From Deinococcus sp. KNUC1210 (GTDB lineage: Bacteria > Deinococcota > Deinococci > Deinococcales > Deinococcaceae): a stretch of 64,000 nt of DNA. A model generated the notes under the pieces. It had not been told where the DNA came from. It saw only the letters and a list, made by a program, of their open reading frames with translations, and searched no databases. Of this stretch, positions 24,470 to 34,011 are shown piece after piece; position 1 is the stretch's first letter; each line of letters begins with the position of its first letter. Made by a program: the position numbers and the translations under genes. The stretch spans positions 186,001 to 250,000 of the forward strand of contig NZ_CP092190.1 of NCBI RefSeq assembly GCF_022344005.1, read 5' to 3'.

Positions 24470-26221
24470 ATGAAGATGCCTGTCTCTCAGCACCTCACCT
24501 CTTCGTCCCCTCTGGCTGGACCGCCTTCACCTGTCCAGATGCTGCGAACGCGCCAGTTTTCCGCCCTCGACGGGCAGTTACAGGCGGTCCAGCAGCAGTT
24601 TGAGGGCGGCGATCTGGGCGAGCGTGACCTGATAGATGCTTTCCGGGTCTTCGACCGACCCGATCCCGCGCTGGGTGAGCATTTCAATGCCTGGCTGGAA
24701 GAGCTGCCCGCTTCATACGTCGCGCACGTCGCGCTTTCGACCTGGCTGCTGGCGCGTGCCTGGGCCTTTCGGGGTGGCACCACCTCCGATCTGGTCAGCG
24801 ACCGGGGCAGGCGCGGGCTGGCGTACTATCTGGCTCAGGCCGACAGCTGTGCGCGGCATGCGGTAAGCCTCAGCAGAAATCCGCTGGCAGCCTGGAACGT
24901 GGTGGCGGGTGTGGCCCGGACTCAGGGAAACCCGCTGTCGCTGCACGACGTGGAAGCGGGGGCGTGGCCCGACTGGTACGTGTTGGCGCTGGAACAGAAT
25001 CCCGACAGTCTGATTCTGCGCCGCAGCATGCTGCAACTGCTGCGAACCGAGTGGGGCGGCAGCGATTCCATGATGCTGATATTTCTGCGCTCGCTGGACG
25101 GCAAGCTGAGCAGCAGCGACCGGCAGCGGCTGTGGGCGCAGTACCACAGTCAGGTTTCGCACCACGCCCTGCATTTTGCGGAACACGAGGGGCAGGCGCT
25201 GGAACATGCCCGCATGGCCGCTGATCTTCACCCCAGCGAGAGCGCTCAGCTCCTGAAGGTGCTGATGTCGGTTCGCCCCGCGCTGTCGGGTGGCCGCGAC
25301 GTGCAGCAGGCCGCCTATGAACAGGTCCTCACCCACCTCGAACTTCATCCCCAGGATCGTCTGTACCACGCCGACTGGGCCATGTACCGCTTTCTGGATG
25401 CCGGAAACGAAGCGTTTCTGCCGCGCACGCAGCGGCTGCTGGACACGCTGGCGCGGCGGGGTGACAGCGACGCGGTGAGGCTGCTGGGACGGCTGGCGAT
25501 CAAGCACAAACGGAGCGGACTGCTGCGGCTGGACGTGTGGGCGCTGCTGGAGCAGGCGACTGACGAGGGCGACGCGCTGGCTGCCCTGCTGCTGGTCGAA
25601 TATCACCGGGCCGCGCCAGCAGACCGGGAAGCCGCCGACGAAGCGCTGCTTCAGGGCGCGAATCTGGGGCAGGAGCACTGTGCGTGGCAGGTGTATCAGG
25701 GGTGGTCACGGTTCGAGGGAACCCGCGAACTGGGCGACCGCGACCGCCTGCGCTTCCTGCTGGTGGCCGCCGACAACGGGCAGAACGATGCCAGAGTCGA
25801 ACTGGCGGCCCTGCTGCGGGCGGGCCGGGCCGAACTGGGAGCCGACGGTGTTCTGCGTCCGATTGCCGGGAAGCCGATTCAGGAGAGTCTGGACTATGCC
25901 AAGCATCTGCTGGAGCGGGCCGCCCATGAAGGACAGACGGAAGCCCGCGCCCTGTTGAAGGAGGCCAGAGAACGCGACTGGGATGCAGGCACCGCCAGAG
26001 TTCGGGGAAGGCCCAGGGCTGCTGTCTGGCGGCGGCTCACGCTGACGCTGAATTCCAGCGCTCGCCCCTGGCGGCTGATCTGGGTGGTGGGGTTTCTGAC
26101 CATCACGGGCTTCCGGGCGTGTACTCAGGGCAGTTCTTCCGCACCGCAGCTTGATTCCAGTTCATTTCGTCAGCTTGAACCGGTGTCGCCGCCTGTCACG
26201 GCGCTGCCCGGGCAGAAATAG
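24470..26221 (+). CDS. DUF4034-type protein with Sel1/TPR-like repeats and C-terminal TM helix
   Basis: About 583 residues. The N-terminal half matches DUF4034 (RQFSALDGQLQAVQQQFEGG, a YLAQADSCARHAVSLSRNPLAAW segment), with helix pairs resembling tetratricopeptides. The second half contains Sel1-like units (DEGDALAALLLVEYHR, LGQEHCAWQVYQGW, NGQNDARVELAALLRAG, HEGQTEARALLKEA). A hydrophobic segment near the C-terminus (RLIWVVGFLTITGFRA) would anchor it in the membrane, with about 35 Ser/Pro-rich residues beyond. Start: ATG 24470 or 24476, just after TACGAT. The frame extends further upstream without similarity. It is probably a scaffold or interaction protein. Its partners are unknown. Confidence 0.68.
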   Translation: MKMPVSQHLTSSSPLAGPPSPVQMLRTRQFSALDGQLQAVQQQFEGGDLGERDLIDAFRVFDRPDPALGEHFNAWLEELPASYVAHVALSTWLLARAWAFRGGTTSDLVSDRGRRGLAYYLAQADSCARHAVSLSRNPLAAWNVVAGVARTQGNPLSLHDVEAGAWPDWYVLALEQNPDSLILRRSMLQLLRTEWGGSDSMMLIFLRSLDGKLSSSDRQRLWAQYHSQVSHHALHFAEHEGQALEHARMAADLHPSESAQLLKVLMSVRPALSGGRDVQQAAYEQVLTHLELHPQDRLYHADWAMYRFLDAGNEAFLPRTQRLLDTLARRGDSDAVRLLGRLAIKHKRSGLLRLDVWALLEQATDEGDALAALLLVEYHRAAPADREAADEALLQGANLGQEHCAWQVYQGWSRFEGTRELGDRDRLRFLLVAADNGQNDARVELAALLRAGRAELGADGVLRPIAGKPIQESLDYAKHLLERAAHEGQTEARALLKEARERDWDAGTARVRGRPRAAVWRRLTLTLNSSARPWRLIWVVGFLTITGFRACTQGSSSAPQLDSSSFRQLEPVSPPVTALPGQK

Positions 26222-26322
26222 GAGCACACAGGCCACTGCATCTGCCGACAGTCCGGGCAGAATGTACGAACGGCTAAGATTTCAGGAGTGTAGAGCGGTG
26301 CGGCGGCTTCTAGACTTGGCAT

Positions 26323-26979
26323 ATGCGCCCTTCCTTCCTGGCTGCTGTGTTACCGATGACAGGTCTGCTGTGGCTGGCCCGCCCGGCACGCCGTCTTCCG
26401 CCCGACACCCTGACGAGTGAGGCCGATGGACTGGGGCCAGTGACCGAACGCTGGTACTGGCTGGATGTCAGAGCCGCAGACCGGTCGCCCGAAGACCTGG
26501 TGAAAGCCGTGCTCGACGACTTCCCGCGTATCATGCCCCCGGTCATCTCCTGGACGCGCAAGGTGCAGGGAACGCCAGGTCTGGGCAGCGTGGGCGACCG
26601 GTATTTCTTCCTGCTGATTGCGCGGCGGGCCTGGGTACAGACGGACCTGCGGACGCCGCGACTGTTCCGAAACCGCACTCTGCGCCATCACCCGGAATCG
26701 GGCTGGGTGGCCTTCAGCGCTGAGCCGCAGGAGTCCGGTGTACTGCGCCTGATGGTGCATTCGCGGGTCCGGGCCAGCACGCGCCTCGACCGACTGACGT
26801 ATCTGCTGGGCATGCGCGAGGTGCAGCGGCTGACGTGGGAAATCGTGCTGCGGCGGGCGCTGGCCCTGAGCGGTGGGCAGCAGGTAGACCACGGACACCA
26901 CACCGTCGAGTATGCCTATGCCCCCGATGAAGTGAGCGGCAGGCAGACGGCCCGGCCCGCTATTATGTCCCCTGCATAA
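26323..26979 (+). CDS. DUF1990-like (SRPBCC-fold) protein
   Basis: A 218-residue protein resembling Deinococcus DUF1990 proteins: [22 protein letters not shown] near the N-terminus, a [14 protein letters not shown] strand, [30 protein letters not shown], and a final helix ([20 protein letters not shown]). The fold is probably a START/SRPBCC-type ligand cavity. The ligand is unknown. TAGACT ends 6 nt before the ATG, giving a leaderless start. It stands alone between the DUF4034 gene and recQ on the same strand. Confidence 0.65.
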   Translation: MRPSFLAAVLPMTGLLWLARPARRLPPDTLTSEADGLGPVTERWYWLDVRAADRSPEDLVKAVLDDFPRIMPPVISWTRKVQGTPGLGSVGDRYFFLLIARRAWVQTDLRTPRLFRNRTLRHHPESGWVAFSAEPQESGVLRLMVHSRVRASTRLDRLTYLLGMREVQRLTWEIVLRRALALSGGQQVDHGHHTVEYAYAPDEVSGRQTARPAIMSPA

Positions 26980-26996
26980 CGCGCTAGACTGTGGGC

Positions 26997-29201
26997 GTGA
27001 CCGTTGCCGCCCCCTCACCACTTCCCCCGACCCGGCCCTGCTGGGTGAAGCCCAGAACGTCCTGAAGACGGTGTTCGGCTACGACGCCTTCCGCGCTCCG
27101 CAGGACGGCATCGTGACGCATCTGGCGGCGGGCGGAAATGCCCTGGTCCTGATGCCCACAGGCGGCGGCAAGAGCCTGTGTTACCAGATTCCTTCGCTGC
27201 TGCGACGGGGTGTGGGCGTGGTGGTGTCGCCGCTCATCGCCCTGATGAAAGATCAGGTGGACGCGCTGCGCGAAAACGGGGTGCGGGCCGAGTATCTCAA
27301 CAGTTCGCTGTCGGGGCCTCAGGCGCGTGAGGTCGAGCGCTCGCTGGAACGCGGTGATCTCGACCTGGTGTATGTCGCGCCCGAACGCCTGCTCCAGCCG
27401 TACATGCTCGATCTGCTGGAGCGTTCCCCGGTGGCGCTGTTCGCCATCGACGAGGCGCACTGTGTATCGCAGTGGGGCCACGATTTCCGTCCGGAATACC
27501 AGGGGCTGGGCGTGCTGGCCGAGCGCTTTCCGCAGGTGCCCCGCGCCGCCCTGACCGCCACCGCCGACGACCGCACCCGTGCCGACATCGTGCGGGTGCT
27601 GGCACTGGAAGATGCCCGCCAGTTCCTGAGTTCGTTCGATCGACCCAATATCCAGTACCGCGTGGGTCACAAGGCCAGTCCGAAAACGCAGCTGCTCGAC
27701 TTCATCCGTGCCGAACACGCGGCAGGCACGCCCGAGGCCGATGCAGGCATCGTGTACTGCCTGTCGCGCAAATCGGTCGAGGAAACGGCCCAGTGGTTGA
27801 CGGCCCAGGGCATTCAGGCGCTGCCGTACCATGCCGGACTGACGGTGCGCGAGCGCGAGTACGCTCAGGAGCGCTTTATCCGCGAAGAGGGCATGATCGT
27901 GGTGGCGACCGTGGCCTTTGGCATGGGGATCGACAAGCCCAACGTGCGTTTTGTGGCGCACCTCGATCTGCCCAAGAGCATGGAGGGCTATTACCAGGAA
28001 ACCGGACGTGCCGGACGCGACGGGCTTCCCGCGACGGCCTGGATGGTCTACGGGCTGTCGGATGTGGTGAATATGCGCCGGATGCTGGCCCAGAGCGCCG
28101 CCCCCGAACATATCCGGCGTATGGAATCGCAGAAGCTCGATGCGCTGCTGGCCTACTGCGAAACTCCACGTTGCCGCCGTCAGACGCTGCTTTCGTATTT
28201 CGGTGAGACGTATCCGCAGCCCTGCGGCAACTGCGATACCTGCCGCACGCCGCCCGAAACCTGGGACGCCACCCGCGCCGCCCAGATGGTGCTCTCGGCG
28301 GTGGTGAGAACCGGCAACCGCTTTGGCGCGGGCCACCTGATCGACGTGCTGCACGGCAACGAAACCGAGCGCGTTCGTGGGCTGGGGCACCATACGCTGC
28401 CGACCTTCGGCGTGGGCAAAGACCTTTCGGACAAACAGTGGAAGGGCGTGCTGCGGCAACTGGCCGCGCTGGGGTACCTGACCACCGACGCCGAGGGGCA
28501 CGGCTCGCTGATCGCCACGCAGCAGGCGCGGGCGGTGCTGAAGGGCGAGGAAACGCTGCACCTGCGGACCGAAGCCGAGCCGCCCAGCCGCGAGGAGCGC
28601 CGCCAGAAACGCGGTGCCAGGCCGGGGGCCACGTCCGGGCACGACCCGCTGTTCGAGGCGCTCCGGGCGCTCCGGCTGCGGCTGGCGAAGGAACAGGGTG
28701 TGCCGCCGTATGTCATCTTCCACGATGCCACGCTGCGCGAGATGACCGAGGCGCAGCCGCAGACGCTGGCCCAACTGGGCGCGGTCGGCGGGGTGGGGGC
28801 GCAAGCTGGACGCCTACGGCGCGGCCTTTCTGGAAGTTCTGACCGGAGAGCACGCGGCGTCTGTTTCGCAGGTTCAGAAGGGACAGGCTGGAAACGCCGC
28901 TGTGCTGGGCATCCTGAAGGGCAGGCCCGAGGTGGCACCGTCCGGCCATACCCCCAGCCGCGCTGCGCCGCCGATCACCGGGACCCTGTCCGAGCGGCTG
29001 CGGGCGTGGCGGCTGGCGCTGGCCCGCGAGATCGACAAGCCTGCCTTTACCATCCTGAGCAATGCCGTGCTGGACGCCATCGTCTCGCACAGGCCGCAGA
29101 ACGAGGACGAACTGCTGACTGTGCCGGGCATGGGCCAGAAGAAGATGGAAAGCTACGGCGCGGAGATTCTGCGGATGGTGCAGGAAGCGGGGAATGCGTA
29201 G
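26997..29201 (+). pseudogene. recQ: RecQ-family DNA helicase, two apparent frameshifts
   Basis: ATP-dependent 3'-5' DNA helicase of recombination and repair. Helicase motifs: [15 protein letters not shown] (Walker A), [33 protein letters not shown] (DEAH box), ALTATAD and [15 protein letters not shown] (motif VI). The RQC zinc site ([16 protein letters not shown]) follows, then two HRDC domains. D. radiodurans RecQ is known for three HRDC domains. I see two. The natural start is GTG 26997, 6 nt after TAGACT, but its frame fails unless one C is added to the C5 run at 27024-27028. A second shift at the G5 run 28795-28799 (one G too many, or a lost GC) separates the last HRDC domain. Corrected, the protein is about 734 residues. 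Confidence 0.9.
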
Positions 29202-29931
29202 AGGGCTGATCCTCGGCGCATTGGTATGTACGTGTGCCTCGGCCCAGGTGTCGCCCGCCCGCCTCGTGACCGCCTATCCTGCATTTCTGGCGCGGCTGGA
29301 CGGCCACACGCTGCTGTGGAGGAACGGCCCGGCCACGCCGCTGGATGCGGGCCACGTCTTCACCTCGCCCGCAGATCGCCTCGATCACCCCGACCTGCGC
29401 GAGCTGCTGCGCCAGCCCTACCCGGCCTGCATGCCGCTGAACGCGCCCGCCTATGCGAATGACCCGGGCCGCGCTCGCCCTGCTGCCTTTTTCGGCAGGA
29501 TGTACGGCAGCAGTCCGGCGACGGTCAGAGCCAACCTGGAGCCGGTCAACTGGTTCGGGCAGACGCTGATGTTCAGCAGGGTAAACGGAGCCGCCAACGC
29601 GCTGCGGGCTGTCGAGCACGATCTGGCGGCCCAGCCTGCCCTCAGAAAGTACCTGACGCCCAGTGCGGGCACGTATCTGTGGCGGGTGGTAGCGGGCAGC
29701 ACGCGCCAGAGCGCTCACAGCTGGGGCATCGCCATCGACATCAATACGCGCTACAGCGCCTACTGGGAGTGGAGCGGCTACCGGGAATTTCAGCGCGGCA
29801 TTCCATACTCGAACAGGCTGCCGCAGGCGGTCGTGTGGGCTTTCGAGCGGCACGGCTTCGTGTGGGGCGGGCGCTGGTATCACTCTGACACCATGCACTT
29901 CGAGTACCGGCCCGAACTGAGCGGGTGCTGA
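29194..29931 (+). CDS. M15-family peptidase (D-Ala-D-Ala carboxypeptidase-like), secreted
   Basis: A 245-residue protein with a short signal peptide ([16 protein letters not shown]). The C-terminal half contains the VanY/M15 zinc motifs [12 protein letters not shown] (His and Asp ligands) and [15 protein letters not shown] (catalytic Asp/Glu region and third His), so it is probably an active L-Ala-D-Glu or D-Ala-D-Ala peptidase acting on peptidoglycan. The N-terminal half is not conserved enough to place. Its ATG overlaps the end of recQ by 8 nt (ATGCGTAG), so translation is likely coupled to recQ, an unexpected pairing. Confidence 0.82.
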   Translation: MRRGLILGALVCTCASAQVSPARLVTAYPAFLARLDGHTLLWRNGPATPLDAGHVFTSPADRLDHPDLRELLRQPYPACMPLNAPAYANDPGRARPAAFFGRMYGSSPATVRANLEPVNWFGQTLMFSRVNGAANALRAVEHDLAAQPALRKYLTPSAGTYLWRVVAGSTRQSAHSWGIAIDINTRYSAYWEWSGYREFQRGIPYSNRLPQAVVWAFERHGFVWGGRWYHSDTMHFEYRPELSGC

Positions 29932-30015
29932 AATGGGAACAGATCGTCACGTCGACTCCCTCTGATTGATAATCTTGCAGATTTTCGCCCGGTCTTCTGG
30001 TTCGATAGCTGACTG

Positions 30016-30924
30016 CTAAACCTCCACCGCCGCTTCAGCCTTCTTCGCGCCCGTCAGCGTCACACCCACACTCGCCAGCATCACGCAGGCTATCGCCAGC
30101 CATTGCAGCCCGCGCAGGTGTTCGTTCAGAAAGATCAGGCCGATGACGGCGGCGACGGCGGGTTCCAGGCTCATCAGGATGCCGAAGACCCTTGCAGGCA
30201 GTACCCGCAGAGCGTTCATCTCCAGCGAGTAGGGGAGGGCGCTGCTGAGAATCGCCACTCCCAGAGCCGTCAGGAGTGCAGGAAGGCTCAGATGGCTCCA
30301 GGCTCCGTGCTGCGTGCCCAGGACGACGCCGAACGGCACGGTGGTGAGCGCCGCGATGCACATGCCCACCGACACGCCCTGCGGCCCAGAAAAGACCTGT
30401 GCCACCCGCCCGCCTGCCCAGATGTAGATGCCCCAGCACACGCCTGCCGTGAGGGCCAGCGCCATGCCCACCGGGTCGAGCCGGGTAGCGGCAGCCGCGC
30501 CCGGCCACGGCACGATACACAGCAGCCCCGCCGCTGCCAGCGCCACCCACACGAAATCGAGCGCCCGCCGCGACGCCAGGACCGCCACGCCCAGCGGCCC
30601 CACGAATTCCAGCGTAACGGCCAGCGCCAGCGGAATGCGTTCCAGCGACAGGTAATACGTCAGATTCATGATGCCCAGCGCCACGCCGTAGGGCACCAGC
30701 GCCAGCCACCCGGCCCGGCTGACCTGATGCAGCCGGGGTCGCCAGATCCCAGCCAGGATGATGGCCGCCAGCAGGACCCGCAGAGACGCCACGGCGGGCG
30801 GACCGAAGGCGGGAAACAGTGTCTTGGCGAGCGCCGCCCCGCCCTGAATGCTGACGGCAGCCAGCAGCAGGGCGGGAACGGGCGGCAGGCGGAACCGGGG
30901 AGCAGTGGAAGAGGTCGAGGTCAC
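30016..30924 (-). CDS. EamA/RhaT-family (DMT superfamily) 10-TM exporter
   Basis: A 302-residue membrane protein with ten TM helices in two EamA repeats. The first repeat has FGPPAVASLRVLLAAIIL and ALAVTLEFVGPLGVAVLASRR, the second has PYSLEMNALRVLPARVFGILMSLEPAVAAVIGLIFLNEHL, the conserved end of the RhtA/YdcZ-like threonine/homoserine exporter group. It likely exports amino acids or related metabolites. The start GTG at 30924 is used, with TAGAAT 9 nt upstream. The TPR gene on the same strand ends 29 bp upstream, so read-through is possible. Confidence 0.88.
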   Translation of the reverse strand: MTSTSSTAPRFRLPPVPALLLAAVSIQGGAALAKTLFPAFGPPAVASLRVLLAAIILAGIWRPRLHQVSRAGWLALVPYGVALGIMNLTYYLSLERIPLALAVTLEFVGPLGVAVLASRRALDFVWVALAAAGLLCIVPWPGAAAATRLDPVGMALALTAGVCWGIYIWAGGRVAQVFSGPQGVSVGMCIAALTTVPFGVVLGTQHGAWSHLSLPALLTALGVAILSSALPYSLEMNALRVLPARVFGILMSLEPAVAAVIGLIFLNEHLRGLQWLAIACVMLASVGVTLTGAKKAEAAVEV

Positions 30925-30952
30925 AGGAGGTCGATTCTAGCGCCGCTGCCCT

Positions 30953-32023
30953 TCAGGTCAGAGCCAGGGTTCTGGTCAGGGTGTAGTGGTAGTGGTCTGT
31001 GCCGTTGCGGGCATCGAAGCGCTGCGCCAGTGCCTCGGCCTCGCGCCGGAAGTGGGTGGCGAGGACCTGCGGCTGGTACTGCCCGTCGGGGCGGTAGAGC
31101 GCGAACTGTCGCGGCAGCCTGACCGTGCTGGCCTGATCGGCACTCAGCACGTTCCACAGCGCCGCACTGACGCTCATGAATTCGAACAGGTCGGCCTGGT
31201 TTCGCAGTCCGAGCGCCAGATACAGATGCTCGGCCCACACGTCGCGTGCAGCCTCCAGATCACCCCGCTGCATCAGGTACAGCACGTGCTTTCCGATGGT
31301 TTCGATGAAGTTGCGGTCCAGCCGTGCCATCCGGAGCCCCTCGGTATGAGCGTGCCGGGCTTCCTCGCTGCGCCCCAGGGCCAGCAGCGGGCCGAGGAGG
31401 TTGGCGTGCGTGACGGTTGGGACGTTGTGGCAGCTCATTCCTTTGCTGATGATTTCCTGGCCCAGCCGCACTGCTGCTGCCTGATTGCCGCGCCAGGCGT
31501 AATAGTCCATCACCTTGTTCTGTTCGCAGGCCTCGCAGTCGCTCAGTCCGTCGCGGGGCAGTGAGCGCCAGGCCAGAAACGCTGTCTGTGCCCCGCTGAC
31601 ATCACCGAGCTGCTTGCATTTCAGCAACCGGTGATACGCCAGGTAGTGCGCCCCCGATCCCTGTTCGCGTGTGCGCCGTTCAAAGTCGGCTTCCAGCCGG
31701 GCGATGCGTTCCAGCGGAAAGCCGGGATGGTCGAGCGACGCGCTCAGCATCCACTTGTACATCCACATCACGTGGTACGCCTGATGCCGGAATTCGGCGG
31801 GGTGGCGGTCAAACGTGCCCAGCACCCAGGCGAAATGAATGAGCGCCTTGTCGGGAAAGCCGCTGAAGGTCGTGGCCTGAATCAGCCGCACACGCGCCCG
31901 GAACGCGGCGGCCCGGTCTTTCTGCGAATCAGCCAGCCGCACCGCCTGTTCCAGAAAGGGAATCGCCGTCTCGGGTGGCTCCTGGGTCTCGGCCAGTTCC
32001 AGCAGTTGTTCGATGGTCGTCAT
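30953..32023 (-). CDS. TPR-like repeat protein coupled to an HSP90 homologue
   Basis: A 356-residue all-helical protein with degenerate tetratricopeptide-like repeats (IPFLEQAVRLADSQKDRAAAFRARVRLI, GDVSGAQTAFLAWRSLP, GNQAAAVRLGQEIIS, GDLEAARDVWAEHLYLALGL). It contains four Cys, including DCEACEQ. No signal peptide or TM. The ATG lies 7 nt after the stop of the HSP90-like gene, with a GAGGA ribosome binding site, so the two form an operon. TPR proteins are the classic co-chaperones of eukaryotic HSP90. Here the bacterial HSP90 lacks the MEEVD tail, so any contact would be different. Function unknown. Confidence 0.68.
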   Translation of the reverse strand: MTTIEQLLELAETQEPPETAIPFLEQAVRLADSQKDRAAAFRARVRLIQATTFSGFPDKALIHFAWVLGTFDRHPAEFRHQAYHVMWMYKWMLSASLDHPGFPLERIARLEADFERRTREQGSGAHYLAYHRLLKCKQLGDVSGAQTAFLAWRSLPRDGLSDCEACEQNKVMDYYAWRGNQAAAVRLGQEIISKGMSCHNVPTVTHANLLGPLLALGRSEEARHAHTEGLRMARLDRNFIETIGKHVLYLMQRGDLEAARDVWAEHLYLALGLRNQADLFEFMSVSAALWNVLSADQASTVRLPRQFALYRPDGQYQPQVLATHFRREAEALAQRFDARNGTDHYHYTLTRTLALT

Positions 32024-32030
32024 GGTGTCC

Positions 32031-33842
32031 TCAGTTCAGGGTGCTGTGGTGAGTGGCGCGGATACCCCAGCGCATCATGTCCGACAGCCCCTCGCTCAGC
32101 AGGGTCAGTTCGGTCGTCCGCATCGGGTGGTGTCCCAGCAGATGCGCCTGGACATACAGCATCTGGATCAGTCGGCCAAAAACCGCCGGGTCCTGAACGT
32201 GCAGCAGTTCCTGCACCAGACTGTGGTTCAGGTTCAGGTGCAGCCGCGATACCCGGAACTGCTGGTATTCGGCCTCGTAGTCGTCCAGCACGTCTGCGAA
32301 CAGTTCGCTTGCCATCTCACGCGCCGCCGCGATGTCGTCGAGCTGGCGCACCTCCTCGGTCACGATCAGCAGGGCGGGCAGTTCGGCAGGCTCGAAGCGC
32401 TTGACGCTCACCACGCATTCGCACTGGGTCAGAGCGGCGTTGGCACGCTCCAGAAAGTCGCTGAGGCCGCTGGAGGTCACGTCTTCCAGCGACAGCGCAT
32501 ACGACTGCGCGTTGACCTCTTCCAGCTCGCGGCCCATCAGGGCGCTGTACTTGCGGAGCAGCGGCACGTCGTAGGTGTAGACCGCGTTGATGACGCTGTG
32601 CCCGTACGCGCTGGCGACCTGGGAAATCTGGCGGAACTGGTCGAGGTTCGTGACAAGGCGGATCGGGGCGTCGCCCTCCACATACGCTCCCAGCCGCATC
32701 CGACCGGTCGAGGTCTCGAATTCGAAACTGTGGACGAGCAGCCGGAAGAACTCGTCGTTTTCCAGGGCCAGCGCCTTGATCGGCAGATGATGCAGGGCGA
32801 TCAGGGCGTCGAGCCGCTTCGGATCGTCTCGGACCAGACTCTCGATGTACGTCCTCAGCTGCACGTCGAGCGACTCGCGGGCGGCGGTCAGCGCGTCGTC
32901 TTCGTAGAATGACTCGCGCGACGCCGTGGGGTGCAGCGTATCCACGTTCAGCAGGCAGCGCACGAAGAAGGCCCAGTTTGGCAGGAGGTTGCGAACGTCG
33001 CTGCCGAGCAGCATGCGCTTCAGATACACCTGATGCCACTGGCGGCTGTTCGACTGGCTGCTGTAGGGCAAGACCAGCGCCACGCCCGACACGCCGCCCT
33101 GCTCGCTGTGCAGCGCCACGACATCGAAGGCGTCCAGCCGCAGTTCGTCGCGGGCATACGCCAGCACGCTCTCTTTCAGCGCGTCCCGGTCTTCGGGCGC
33201 GGCCTGTGCGTAGGCCAGCCAGGGTGGGGTGTCGGCATTGACGTGGCTGTACTGCTCTTCGTCCGAGACGTGAATAGGGTAGGGAAGGATCGCGCCGTAA
33301 TTCGCCAGCGCCTGCGAGAGCTGCTCGTATTCGAAGTAGAAGTCGGTGTCCTCGCGGGCCTGGAGGCGGACCGTCGTGCCCGCTTCGGCGCGGGGCGGCA
33401 GCGTTTCCAGGGTATACGTGCCGTCGGCCTGGGCCAGCCAGCGCACGGCGGGGCCACCCAGGGCGCTCTGGGTCAGCAGTTCGATCTGCCCGCTGACCAT
33501 GAAACACGACAGCAGCCCGATGCCGAACTGCCCCAGGAAGGTGTCCCGCGCCTCGCTGATGCGCTTGCTGGAGCGCCCGATGGTCGCCAGGAACTCATGC
33601 ACCTCGGCTTCGGTCAGGCCGATGCCGGTGTCGTGAAATTCGAGGGTAGGCAGTTCGTTTTCCTGCTGCGACAGGCGGGCGCTGATTCTAGGCTCGAAGT
33701 GTTCGCCCAGATTGCGCCGCGCCGTGATAGCGTCCACGCCGTTTTGCAGCAGCTCGCGCACGAACACGCTCGGATCGGAATACAGGTGGTTGGAGAGCAG
33801 GTCGATAATGCCCCGCAGGTCGATCTTGAAGGCATGTTCCAT
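32031..33842 (-). CDS. HSP90-family (HtpG-like) ATPase, divergent type
   Basis: A 603-residue protein with GHKL ATPase motifs: VFVRELLQNGVDAI (Mg-binding Asn), FHDTGIGLTEAEVHEFLATIGRSSK and FLGQFGIGLLSCFMV, then a middle domain with the HSP90 catalytic-loop pattern (LPNWAFFVRCLLNVDTLHPTASRESFYED). The C-terminal part is unlike E. coli HtpG and carries no dimerisation signature that I recognise, placing it in the divergent bacterial HSP90-like group. ATG 33842 is 6 nt after TATGCT (leaderless). The in-frame extension upstream is unrelated. It is the first gene of an operon with a TPR protein. It is probably a client-specific chaperone. Confidence 0.88.
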   Translation of the reverse strand: MEHAFKIDLRGIIDLLSNHLYSDPSVFVRELLQNGVDAITARRNLGEHFEPRISARLSQQENELPTLEFHDTGIGLTEAEVHEFLATIGRSSKRISEARDTFLGQFGIGLLSCFMVSGQIELLTQSALGGPAVRWLAQADGTYTLETLPPRAEAGTTVRLQAREDTDFYFEYEQLSQALANYGAILPYPIHVSDEEQYSHVNADTPPWLAYAQAAPEDRDALKESVLAYARDELRLDAFDVVALHSEQGGVSGVALVLPYSSQSNSRQWHQVYLKRMLLGSDVRNLLPNWAFFVRCLLNVDTLHPTASRESFYEDDALTAARESLDVQLRTYIESLVRDDPKRLDALIALHHLPIKALALENDEFFRLLVHSFEFETSTGRMRLGAYVEGDAPIRLVTNLDQFRQISQVASAYGHSVINAVYTYDVPLLRKYSALMGRELEEVNAQSYALSLEDVTSSGLSDFLERANAALTQCECVVSVKRFEPAELPALLIVTEEVRQLDDIAAAREMASELFADVLDDYEAEYQQFRVSRLHLNLNHSLVQELLHVQDPAVFGRLIQMLYVQAHLLGHHPMRTTELTLLSEGLSDMMRWGIRATHHSTLN

Positions 33843-33950
33843 GGCTTCAGCATAGAGGAACGCAGGCCGGTTCCGAATGCTAAACATGGCGCAGCCCTCC
33901 TGAGCCGAATGGCGCACACAGACGGGCCACCGGCCCTCCGGCTGCAAAGG

Positions 33951-33984
33951 AGCGGGAGCCGCAGGCATTGCCCCGGCTCCCGCT
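33951..33984. terminator. Hairpin terminator of glgP
   Basis: A perfect 11-bp stem (AGCGGGAGCCG with CGGCTCCCGCT), 12-nt loop, TTCTTTT on the plus side and CCTTTG on the minus side. It lies 28 bp beyond the glgP stop. Confidence 0.85.
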
Positions 33985-34011
33985 TCTTTTGTAGTCAGCT
34001 TCTGGCGGCTG

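Noticed and set aside
26984..28804. 606-codon frame antisense to recQ
   Set aside because: Shadow frame. recQ motifs on the other strand are decisive.
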